A DNA stretch of 64,000 nt from contig NZ_WKKH01000024.1 in NCBI RefSeq assembly GCF_009674725.1, positions 1-64,000 of the forward strand. Reading direction: 5' to 3'. The notes under the pieces were generated by a model that did not search any database, had not been told where the DNA came from, and worked only from the letters and a program-made list of their open reading frames with translations. Positions 46,912 to 54,062 of this stretch are shown here, in pieces. Source of the DNA: Pedobacter petrophilus (GTDB lineage: Bacteria; Bacteroidota; Bacteroidia; Sphingobacteriales; Sphingobacteriaceae). A program made the translations under genes and the position numbers. Numbering within the stretch: position 1 is the first letter of the stretch; each line of letters begins with the position of its first letter.

Positions 46912-48036
46912 ATGCTTGGTGCTGATGTAATCATTATTGGAGGTGGCCTGGCCGGACTGGTTAGCGCTATTCACCTATCTAAGGCAGGTAAAGCAGTAAT
47001 TTTAATTGAAAAGGATCAATACCCACACCATAAGGTTTGCGGAGAATATATTTCTAATGAGGTATTGCCCTACCTCTGTTCGCTGGGTGCTGATCCAGCA
47101 ATACTTCAACCCACCCAACTTACAAAATTTGAGATGAGTACGCCCAAAAGCAGCCTTATCCGATCTGATTTACCCCTGGGAGGTTTTGGAATCAGCCGCT
47201 TTACGTTCGATCATTTCTTGCATGAAAAAGCAAAATCAGCAGGTGCCCTCATCGTTCACGATACGGTATTGGATGTGGTATATGAAAACGAAATCTTTAC
47301 AGTATCCACCAAAGAGAAAGATTATCACAGTCGCCTGGTCATTGGTGCCTATGGCAAAAGATCAGCTTTGGATGTGAAGTTAGATCGCGATTTTATAAAA
47401 GAAAAGTCGGCCTGGCTCGCCATAAAAGCCCATTATCAAGGTAATTTCCCTGATGATCTGGTCGCGCTTCACCATTTTAAAGGCGGCTATTGCGGGGTAT
47501 CAAAGGTAGAGAACAACCTGCTTAACATTTGTTATCTGGTAAACTATTCTTCGTTTAAAAAATATAAAAACATTAGCGCGCACCAACAGGATATACTGTA
47601 TCAAAATCCACATCTAAAAAGCATTTTTGAAAACAGCACCTTAATGTTTGAAGCGCCATTAACCATTAGTCAGATTTCTTTCAAGCGAAAAGAATGTATT
47701 AAAAACCATATTTTAATGGTTGGCGATACTGCAGGGTTAATCCATCCGCTGTGCGGTAACGGAATGGGCATGGCTATACATGCTGCGAAAATAGCAAGCA
47801 CACTGATGATCAGTTTTTTGGAGGGAGAGATTACTAATATTGAAAAACTCGAAAAAGCGTATACAACAGCATGGAAACATAATTTTAAATCAAGATTGAA
47901 AACCGGCCACTTACTTTCCGGGTTACTAAGAAAGGAAAAGCTTTCTAACTTTTTAATTAATGGTATTGCTAAATTCCCAGCCATTTTGCCTAAAATAATA
48001 AAACATACACACGGAAAACCGATAATAATAAGTTAA
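46912..48036 (+). CDS. FAD-dependent oxidoreductase of the PKS operon
   Basis: A 374-residue flavoprotein. The FAD-binding motif GGGLAGL is near the start (VIIIGGGLAGLVSAIHLS), KVCGEYIS follows at about residue 45, and GDTAGLIHPLCGNGMGMAIHAA is the second FAD motif. Group: geranylgeranyl-reductase/aromatic-hydroxylase-like. ATG 46912 is chosen over TTG 46903. It is first in a seven-gene operon; the next ATG directly follows its stop. By analogy with SrsC of Streptomyces it could oxidise the polyketide ring to a hydroxy- or quinone form (inference). Confidence 0.82.
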   Translation: MLGADVIIIGGGLAGLVSAIHLSKAGKAVILIEKDQYPHHKVCGEYISNEVLPYLCSLGADPAILQPTQLTKFEMSTPKSSLIRSDLPLGGFGISRFTFDHFLHEKAKSAGALIVHDTVLDVVYENEIFTVSTKEKDYHSRLVIGAYGKRSALDVKLDRDFIKEKSAWLAIKAHYQGNFPDDLVALHHFKGGYCGVSKVENNLLNICYLVNYSSFKKYKNISAHQQDILYQNPHLKSIFENSTLMFEAPLTISQISFKRKECIKNHILMVGDTAGLIHPLCGNGMGMAIHAAKIASTLMISFLEGEITNIEKLEKAYTTAWKHNFKSRLKTGHLLSGLLRKEKLSNFLINGIAKFPAILPKIIKHTHGKPIIIS

Positions 48037-48747
48037 ATGGTTGTAGATACCAGAACAAGAAGTAATGAGCCCGAGCTGATGGATGATTTCGCCCTTGAAG
48101 GTGAAATTTTGAGAGATGCACTTGATAAAATTGCCAGCATCAATAAGCTGTTAGGTGGAAACAAAGTGACCCTGGATGGTGTTAAAACCCTAATCAATTC
48201 ACAACATGATGAAGAGATCTCCATTTTAGATGTTGGCTGTGGCAATGGGGATATGTTAAGAACGCTGGCCGATTACGGGCGAGCAAAACAATTGAAGTTT
48301 AAACTGATTGGTATAGATGCAAACGCTTTTACCATTCGCCATGCGGAAAGTTTATCGGAGAACTATACCAACATCACTTATCAATGTATAGATATCTTTA
48401 CCGATGCCTTTAAAACGACCAGTTTTGATATTATTTTATGTACGCTAACCCTGCATCATTTTAAAGATCACGAGATTTTAGCATTAATGAAATCTTTCCA
48501 TCAGCAAACTAAACTTGGCGTGGTGATTAACGATTTACACCGAAGCAAACTGGCATATTACCTATTTAATGCGATTTGTTTTGTTTTCAGGCTGAATGAG
48601 ATGTCGCGAAAAGATGGTTTAGTTTCCATTTTAAGAGGCTTTAAAAGAGCTGATTTAGCACAATATTCTACAGAATTAAAGTTTAAAAGTTACAGCATCC
48701 GTTGGAGATGGGCATTTCGCTACCAGTGGGTTATAAAATCAATATGA
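48037..48747 (+). CDS. SAM-dependent methyltransferase of the PKS operon
   Basis: A 236-residue class I methyltransferase: LDVGCGNGDMLR SAM motif at about residues 66-77, IGIDANAF acidic strand, IILCTLTLHHFKD. The last four bases overlap the type III PKS start (ATGA). Together with the FAD enzyme and the PKS this is the SrsA/SrsB/SrsC set that makes methylated phenolic lipids in Streptomyces. O- or C-methylation of the aromatic product is inferred. Confidence 0.8.
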   Translation: MVVDTRTRSNEPELMDDFALEGEILRDALDKIASINKLLGGNKVTLDGVKTLINSQHDEEISILDVGCGNGDMLRTLADYGRAKQLKFKLIGIDANAFTIRHAESLSENYTNITYQCIDIFTDAFKTTSFDIILCTLTLHHFKDHEILALMKSFHQQTKLGVVINDLHRSKLAYYLFNAICFVFRLNEMSRKDGLVSILRGFKRADLAQYSTELKFKSYSIRWRWAFRYQWVIKSI

Positions 48748-49796
48748 GCGTAAAAATCAAAGCCGTTAGCAAAGCATTACCGCCGTTCAATCGTGTAACC
48801 GAAGAAATTGTACCTTTTCTCGATGCCTGGTTAGCCGGACAAGAGGAGCGGTTTATCAGAAAAGTAAAAAAGATTTTTGAGAATGCCGCCGTTGATAAAC
48901 GTTACTCATTCATGTCGCCTGAAGAGGTGTTCAGCAATGCTTCATTTGAAGACAGAAATAAAATCTACATCCGCGAGGGTATAAAATTAGGTAAAGAATG
49001 TCTGACAACTGCACTGGCGAAAGCCAACTGGAAGCCGGAAGAGCTGGATTTTATCATTACCGTAAGCTGTACCGGGATTATGATCCCCTCTTTAGATGCT
49101 TACCTGATTAATGAATTAAAACTTCGGCAGGATATTGTTCGTTTACCCGTAACGGAAATGGGTTGCGCTGCAGGGGTATCCGGAATGATTTATGCCAAAA
49201 ACTTTTTGAAAGCAAACCCCGGAAAACGGGCAGCAGTTGTAGCAGTCGAATCGCCAACAGCAACGTTTCAGTTAAACGATTTCTCCATGACGAACATTGT
49301 AAGTGCTGCAATTTTTGGCGACGGTGCCGCATGTGTACTTTTATCTTCTCATGAGGATGATGAAGGACCCAAAATCATCTCCGAAGAAATGTACCATTTT
49401 TATGATGCCGAACACATGATGGGTTTCGACCTTACGGATACCGGACTAAAAATGGTACTCGACATTGAAGTTCCACAAACAATCGAAGCTCATTTCCCGG
49501 ACATTATTCATCCCTTTTTAGCGAAGCAAAATTTAGAAATTAAAGATATTGATTACCTGATCTTTCATCCCGGAGGTAAAAAAATTGTACAAATGGTAGA
49601 AAGTTTGTTCGGCGAATTGGGCAAAAACATTAATGATACCAAAGAAGTGTTGCGCCTATATGGAAACATGAGCAGCGCCACCGTTTTATATGTTTTGGAA
49701 CGTTTTATAGACTCAAATCCTGCTAAAGGTGAAAAGGGTTTGATGTTAAGTTTTGGTCCTGGATTTTCTGCACAAAGAATATTAATAGAATGGTAA
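48744..49796 (+). CDS. Type III polyketide synthase (chalcone-synthase-like)
   Basis: A 350-residue type III PKS from ATG 48744 (MSVKIKAV). The catalytic triad is visible: Cys141 in TEMGCAAGVSG, His275 in IFHPGGKK and Asn308 in LYGNMSSAT. SFGPGFSAQRI near the end is the cyclisation-pocket GPG motif. It extends an acyl starter with malonyl-CoA and cyclises to resorcinols, pyrones or similar. The genes for a ketosynthase, dehydratase and ACP beside it suggest a dedicated starter acyl chain. Stop overlaps the dehydratase start by 7 bp. Confidence 0.92.
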   Translation: MSVKIKAVSKALPPFNRVTEEIVPFLDAWLAGQEERFIRKVKKIFENAAVDKRYSFMSPEEVFSNASFEDRNKIYIREGIKLGKECLTTALAKANWKPEELDFIITVSCTGIMIPSLDAYLINELKLRQDIVRLPVTEMGCAAGVSGMIYAKNFLKANPGKRAAVVAVESPTATFQLNDFSMTNIVSAAIFGDGAACVLLSSHEDDEGPKIISEEMYHFYDAEHMMGFDLTDTGLKMVLDIEVPQTIEAHFPDIIHPFLAKQNLEIKDIDYLIFHPGGKKIVQMVESLFGELGKNINDTKEVLRLYGNMSSATVLYVLERFIDSNPAKGEKGLMLSFGPGFSAQRILIEW

Positions 49797-50245
49797 AGTT
49801 GACAACAAAGCAAATTATAGATTTATTACCTTATTCAAAGCCCTTTCTTTTTGTAGATGAGCTCGAAAAAATTAATGAAGACGGGGTAACAGGATCTTTT
49901 ACTTTCGATCCTCAGCTTGATTTTTATAAAGGCCATTTCAAGGGGAATCCGGTTACGCCCGGCGTAATCTTAACCGAAACAATGGCACAGATCGGGGTAG
50001 TTTGCCTGGGCGTTTTTCTACTTTCTGCTGAAGAAAATGAATTTAACGGACAGGTGGCCATGACCTCATCCAATGTTGAATTTTTACGACCGGTATTTCC
50101 GGGAGAGAAAGTCACCGTAATCGCTGAAAAAATATATTTCCGTTTTAATAAACTGAAGTGCAAAATTACCATGCAGAATGAAGCCGGGGTGAAAGTTTGC
50201 TACGGAGAACTTGCGGGCATGTTTATCAGGAAAGCCAATGGATAA
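49790..50245 (+). CDS. 3-hydroxyacyl-ACP dehydratase (FabZ-like)
   Basis: A 151-residue hotdog-fold protein. Active His49 lies in GHFKGNPVTPGVI and Glu63 in LTETMAQIG, as in FabZ. It would dehydrate a beta-hydroxyacyl chain on the operon's ACP. The start lies 7 bp inside the PKS gene, and its stop overlaps the ketosynthase start (ATGGATAA), so translation is coupled. Confidence 0.88.
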   Translation: MVKLTTKQIIDLLPYSKPFLFVDELEKINEDGVTGSFTFDPQLDFYKGHFKGNPVTPGVILTETMAQIGVVCLGVFLLSAEENEFNGQVAMTSSNVEFLRPVFPGEKVTVIAEKIYFRFNKLKCKITMQNEAGVKVCYGELAGMFIRKANG

Positions 50246-51512
50246 TCGCGTTGTAATTACAGGAATGGGGGTAGTTTCGCCGAACGGTGTTGGGCTGGAA
50301 AATTTTTCACACGCCATAAAAAATGGAATTTCTGGCATCAAACATCAACAACTTTTAAGCGATTTAAAATTCTCTTGCCAGATTGCCGGCTTACCTGATG
50401 TACCACCTGCACTTGCGGCGCAGTATTTTACACCCTTAGAATTACGCAACTTTAACAGTACCGGAATTCTGTATGGTGTAATCGCTGGCCTGGATGCCTG
50501 GCAGGACGCTGGTTTGAAGATAAACGAAACAGACGAACCTTTCTGGGATTATGGAATGGTTTTCGGTGCCGGAACTTCTGGCATTGACCGGTTTAGAGAA
50601 GCGATTTACACCATTGATAAACTGGAGATCAGAAGATTAGGAAGCACTGTGGTTGCGCAAACCATGAATAGCGGCGTTAGTGCTTATCTTTCTGGCAAAA
50701 TTGGTTTAGGAAATCAGATCTCCACCAATTCATCTGCCTGTTGTACGGGTACAGAAAGTTTGCTCACCGCTTATGAACGCATCAAAACCGGACAAGCCAC
50801 TGTAATTCTCGCAGGTGCTACGAGTGATAGTGGCCCTTACATTTGGGGCGGTTTTGATGGAATGAAAGTTTGTACCTACAAACATAATGATACGCCTGCC
50901 AGAGGTTCCAGACCAATGAGTGCAACCGCAAGTGGCTTTGTACCTGGAAGTGGCGCCGGTGCTTTTGTGGTAGAATCTTTAAAACATGCTAAAGCCCGCG
51001 GCGCAAAAATTTATGCGGAGATTTTAGGCGGACACGCCAATTCTGGCGGACAAAGGGGCGCTGGAACCATGACAGCCCCTAACTCCACAGCAGTGCAACG
51101 ATGTATTGTTAAAGCTCTTGAAAATGCAGATGTAGAAGCCAATGATATTGATACCATAAATGGCCACTTAACAGCTACCGGGATGGATGCATTGGAAATT
51201 AAAAACTGGACGATCGCACTAAACCGGAAAGGAAGTGATTTTCCAGATATCAATGCTTTAAAAGGAATGACAGGTCATTGTTTAACAGCTTCGGGCAGTA
51301 TCGAGTGTGTGGCATCGGTATTGCAGATCCATCAGGATTTCCTTTTTCCTAACGTAAATTGTGAAGATTTAAACCCCGCCATCACCGAATTGATTGATGC
51401 TGAAAAGATTCCTCAGGTGATGAAATCAAAAAAAATCAATACCTTAATCAAGGCAAGCTTCGGTTTTGGCGATGTAAATGCCTGCATTATTTTAAAAAAA
51501 TACAACCCATGA
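50238..51512 (+). CDS. Beta-ketoacyl-ACP synthase (FabF-like)
   Basis: A 424-residue ketosynthase from ATG 50238 (MDNRVVITGMGVVSPNG). Catalytic Cys168 lies in NSSACCTGTES, His310 in NGHLTATGMDALE and His347 in KGMTGHCLTASGS. The His310 context is NGHLTAT instead of the usual NAHGTST, so the family is divergent. It would elongate an acyl chain on the operon's ACP. It overlaps the dehydratase and ACP genes by a few bp each. Confidence 0.88.
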   Translation: MDNRVVITGMGVVSPNGVGLENFSHAIKNGISGIKHQQLLSDLKFSCQIAGLPDVPPALAAQYFTPLELRNFNSTGILYGVIAGLDAWQDAGLKINETDEPFWDYGMVFGAGTSGIDRFREAIYTIDKLEIRRLGSTVVAQTMNSGVSAYLSGKIGLGNQISTNSSACCTGTESLLTAYERIKTGQATVILAGATSDSGPYIWGGFDGMKVCTYKHNDTPARGSRPMSATASGFVPGSGAGAFVVESLKHAKARGAKIYAEILGGHANSGGQRGAGTMTAPNSTAVQRCIVKALENADVEANDIDTINGHLTATGMDALEIKNWTIALNRKGSDFPDINALKGMTGHCLTASGSIECVASVLQIHQDFLFPNVNCEDLNPAITELIDAEKIPQVMKSKKINTLIKASFGFGDVNACIILKKYNP

Positions 51513-51763
51513 GCAACGAAGAAATCATCAATAAACTAAAACCCATTATTACCACTTATGCTCCTGTTTCTGATGCGCTGGATAACCTGAATGAAGAATC
51601 TGATTTTATTAAAGATTTGAACATAAATTCAGCAAATCTGGTGGATATTATTTTAGATGTGGAAGAAGAATTCGGCATCACCATCGATAACACCTCTATG
51701 GAGAAAATGCTCACAGTAAGCGCTTCAATTGAAGTTATTAAAGAAAAGTTAAGTGAAAAATGA
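51509..51763 (+). CDS. Acyl carrier protein of the PKS operon
   Basis: An 84-residue ACP. Ser41 in INSANLVDIILDVEEEFGI is the phosphopantetheine site; the flanking DSL of common ACPs is NSA here. Acidic helix 2 is retained. It overlaps the ketosynthase and the phosphopantetheinyl transferase genes by 4 bp each. The dedicated PPTase next door probably activates it. Confidence 0.85.
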   Translation: MSNEEIINKLKPIITTYAPVSDALDNLNEESDFIKDLNINSANLVDIILDVEEEFGITIDNTSMEKMLTVSASIEVIKEKLSEK

Positions 51764-52227
51764 TCGGAAATGACCTGGTAGACCTCGATTTGGCCAAAAT
51801 GCAAAGCAATTGGCGGCGAAAAGGTTACCTGGATAAAATCTTTACCCCAGCAGAACAAGAACTGATTAATACTTCAAATGGTGCTGATGAAACGGTTTGG
51901 ATTTTATGGAGCATGAAAGAAGCAGTTTACAAAATTCATAATCGCATCACTGGTGTTCGAAATTTTGCACCAACAAGTTTGGCCTGTTGTTTAACCCAAT
52001 CTAATGATAAAATTACAGGGTTGGTATGCATTGGTGATCAGATTTATTTTACCGAAACAACCACTTCAGCAAGTTATGTTCATACCATCGCCGCTCCTCT
52101 TTTTAATCAACTCAGCAACATTGTGATTGAGATTTATGCTGAACCTAATCATCCCATTGATTATAAAAGCCTGGCGCCTGGTTGTGTGAGCCATCATGGA
52201 CGGTACCTGGCTTTGGTGTATGGATAA
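51760..52227 (+). CDS. 4'-phosphopantetheinyl transferase
   Basis: A 155-residue PPTase with IGNDLVDLDLA (metal/CoA-binding) at the start and WSMKEAVYKI at about residues 50-59, the two signature motifs. Length is like AcpS or a half Sfp. As last gene of the operon it probably loads the divergent ACP. A strong terminator follows 38 bp later. Confidence 0.85.
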   Translation: MIGNDLVDLDLAKMQSNWRRKGYLDKIFTPAEQELINTSNGADETVWILWSMKEAVYKIHNRITGVRNFAPTSLACCLTQSNDKITGLVCIGDQIYFTETTTSASYVHTIAAPLFNQLSNIVIEIYAEPNHPIDYKSLAPGCVSHHGRYLALVYG

Positions 52228-52264
52228 GTGTTGATAAATTTTACCAATAACTGGCTAAGATCTC

Positions 52265-52318
52265 AGCTTTAACAACTTTAATAGCGCTTGAGTATAAAAG
52301 TTGTCAAAGCTTTTTATT
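52265..52318 (+). terminator. Terminator of the type III PKS operon
   Basis: Stem AGCTTTAACAACTTT (52265-52279) pairs with AAAGTTGTCAAAGCT (52297-52311) in 14 of 15 positions, followed by TTTTATT. Confidence 0.8.
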
Positions 52319-52342
52319 GTTTATTTTTTCAAAATTTAATTC

Positions 52343-53218
52343 TTAGATTAGAACTGTTTCCAGACTTTCAATTTGAAGATTTCCATTCTTCTTATAATTT
52401 TTTTCACAAAATAAATAAAGAAGATATATAAATATGATCAATACTATTGTACATACTATTGAAGCTTCAAACCCAAACTTTCCACCAGTGAATAAATCCT
52501 TACCTAGCAAATCCTGCTTTAATATACTATCCGTTTTTAAACCGCTTACAGCACTACCTAGAACTGGCCCTTCAAAAAAATTCCAAGCAAAATGCGCTGA
52601 AATTGAAAACCACAAATTCTTAAAGTATATATAAAAAAGGCCTAAAAACATTCCTGACAAGAAAATATTTATAAATGATATTAAAGCAAAATCATCATTT
52701 GGAATATGAAAAGTTGCAAATAGTATGGAAGAGAGTAATAATGCGACGTACTTATTTTTTTTTAGCAAAAGATATCTTAAAACATAACCCCTTGTTAAAA
52801 TCTCTTCATTTAATGCGACTAATATTAGTATAAAAAAATAAATTAAAATATTATGATTTTTATAGATACTAAGCTTAAAAACTATACTATGATTTAAATA
52901 TAGTGTCAATGCTACTAAACTTACGGGTAATCCTCCAAAAACAAAGCCTAAAATCAAAGATTTAAAAGAATCTATTTTTAATCCAATATCCCAAAAACCA
53001 ATTTGCTCCTCCTTATGTAAAAAATACAATACAACAAGCACTGTAACTAAAAAACCAACAATCTGAAAATCAAATATATAATAAATATTTTTCGTATAAC
53101 TCTTTAGTACTTCATTAATAGTTATTCCGTCTATCAATGCAATAATACCCATCGCAAAAACTCCAATAATAGAACCTGCTAAAAACCAAATAAATAGAAA
53201 ATAAAGTATATGCTTCAT
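52343..53218 (-). CDS. CPBP-family intramembrane protease homologue
   Basis: A 291-residue membrane protein with about eight hydrophobic segments. The CAAX/CPBP motif EEILTR-GY (LNEEILTRGYVLRYLLL) is intact, followed by LFATFHIPNDDF and a final helix with SAHFAWNF. Base composition is visibly more AT-rich than the PKS operon. It borders the double-glycine peptide genes, and two more CPBP genes lie in the same island. CPBP proteins near bacteriocin genes often serve maturation or self-immunity. Confidence 0.8.
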   Translation of the reverse strand: MKHILYFLFIWFLAGSIIGVFAMGIIALIDGITINEVLKSYTKNIYYIFDFQIVGFLVTVLVVLYFLHKEEQIGFWDIGLKIDSFKSLILGFVFGGLPVSLVALTLYLNHSIVFKLSIYKNHNILIYFFILILVALNEEILTRGYVLRYLLLKKNKYVALLLSSILFATFHIPNDDFALISFINIFLSGMFLGLFYIYFKNLWFSISAHFAWNFFEGPVLGSAVSGLKTDSILKQDLLGKDLFTGGKFGFEASIVCTIVLIIFIYLLYLFCEKNYKKNGNLQIESLETVLI

Positions 53219-53284
53219 GATATAAAAAGATTAATCATATAGGATTTAGATATAAAAATCCATTTCCTATATGATTTTTATAAA

Positions 53285-53446
53285 TTATTGATCGTTATTT
53301 GGATCGTAAACCCAATCAACTAAATTCTTAACCGATTGGTGTACATAACCTAATACCCAAAAGAAAGAGTTTCCTCCATTAACTTGTTCACATTCTCTTT
53401 TATCAAGCAGAATTAAGTTTAAATTTTCTATATTTTTCATTTTCAT
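53285..53446 (-). CDS. Double-glycine leader peptide (bacteriocin-like precursor A)
   Basis: A 53-residue peptide found by reading the minus strand. Leader MKMKNIENLNLILLDK continues to EQVNGG, the double-glycine site for C39 peptidases. The core starts NSFFWVLGYVHQSV and ends DWVYDPNNDQ, rich in aromatic and hydrophobic residues. Its start is 2 bp from the stop of precursor B. It is not a known named bacteriocin to me; antimicrobial activity is inferred from the exporter context. Confidence 0.7.
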   Translation of the reverse strand: MKMKNIENLNLILLDKRECEQVNGGNSFFWVLGYVHQSVKNLVDWVYDPNNDQ

Positions 53447-53448
53447 AC

Positions 53449-53625
53449 CTATTTCGCGGCTTTAACCCCTCTATTAAATGATGCAACAGCTCCATCCCAA
53501 TCGGTTGCGGCGTCTATTAAACCTTCAATAACCCATCCATAAAACCAATTCCCACCATTTTCATTTCTCATCTCCTTAGCATTCATCTCCTGAACACCAA
53601 AATTTTCTAAATTTAAATTTTTCAT
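53449..53625 (-). CDS. Double-glycine leader peptide (bacteriocin-like precursor B)
   Basis: A 58-residue peptide: leader MKNLNLENFGVQEMNAKEM then RNENGG, core NWFYGWVIEGLIDAATDWDG to VKAAK. The leader closely resembles that of precursor C at 60266-60460 (shared NFGVQEM, AKEMR, ENGG). A 31-bp element shared with precursor C lies 23 bp before the start. It is co-directional with precursor A and the exporter genes. Confidence 0.75.
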   Translation of the reverse strand: MKNLNLENFGVQEMNAKEMRNENGGNWFYGWVIEGLIDAATDWDGAVASFNRGVKAAK

Positions 53626-53648
53626 TTTTTATATTCTAATAATTTTAC

Positions 53649-53679
53649 CTACTCATTTAAGGCTTTTCGGTTTACGCCT
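53649..53679 (-). promoter_or_regulatory. 31-bp element shared upstream of precursor B
   Basis: Matches the element at 60485-60515 at 29 of 31 positions (core GGCTTTTCGGTTT) and sits 23 bp before the start versus 24 bp there. On the minus strand it can fold as a small AGGC/GCCT hairpin. Regulatory function is inferred from conservation of sequence and spacing. Confidence 0.6.
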
Positions 53680-53714
53680 TTCGTTGCAACACCACTAAAT
53701 TACCTTTGTCCACT

Positions 53715-54023
53715 CTACAAAAAAAGGAGTGGATAATTCTGTTGAACAAAAAAGCCCGCATTAATACTGATTGATTCTTGTGTTTTTAAAATGGTAAAAT
53801 CAGCCCTGATATTGACTTCGAATGCCTGGGTATAATAATACGTTTGCAGCTGGCGCGAATATTCTATTGGCGCACCCATTAACTTCAATTCATCCAATAC
53901 CACATATAATCTTGAAGTAGATATCGATAATCTTTTTGCGAAATTTTCCGGAACACCTGTATGACTTTCTTTTATCAATTTATGTATGATCCTGATGCGG
54001 TCTATATATTCTAATAGTTTCAT
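53715..54023 (-). CDS. Small HTH-domain protein, probable regulator of the peptide island
   Basis: A 102-residue protein whose N-terminal 60 residues form a winged helix-turn-helix of the HTH_11/DeoR type (LIKESHTGVPENFAKRLSIS, RLYVVLDELKLMG). The C-terminal 40 residues are beta-rich. It lies 90 bp before precursor B and 40 bp after the exporter gene on the same strand. Genes of this type often accompany C39 exporters in Bacteroidota. The stop region overlaps a short inverted repeat (TCCACTC/GAGTGGA, 53709-53733). Confidence 0.65.
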   Translation of the reverse strand: MKLLEYIDRIRIIHKLIKESHTGVPENFAKRLSISTSRLYVVLDELKLMGAPIEYSRQLQTYYYTQAFEVNIRADFTILKTQESISINAGFFVQQNYPLLFL

Positions 54024-54062
54024 ATATATTTGGTATAGTTTAACGCTATTGATCCAGCCAAA

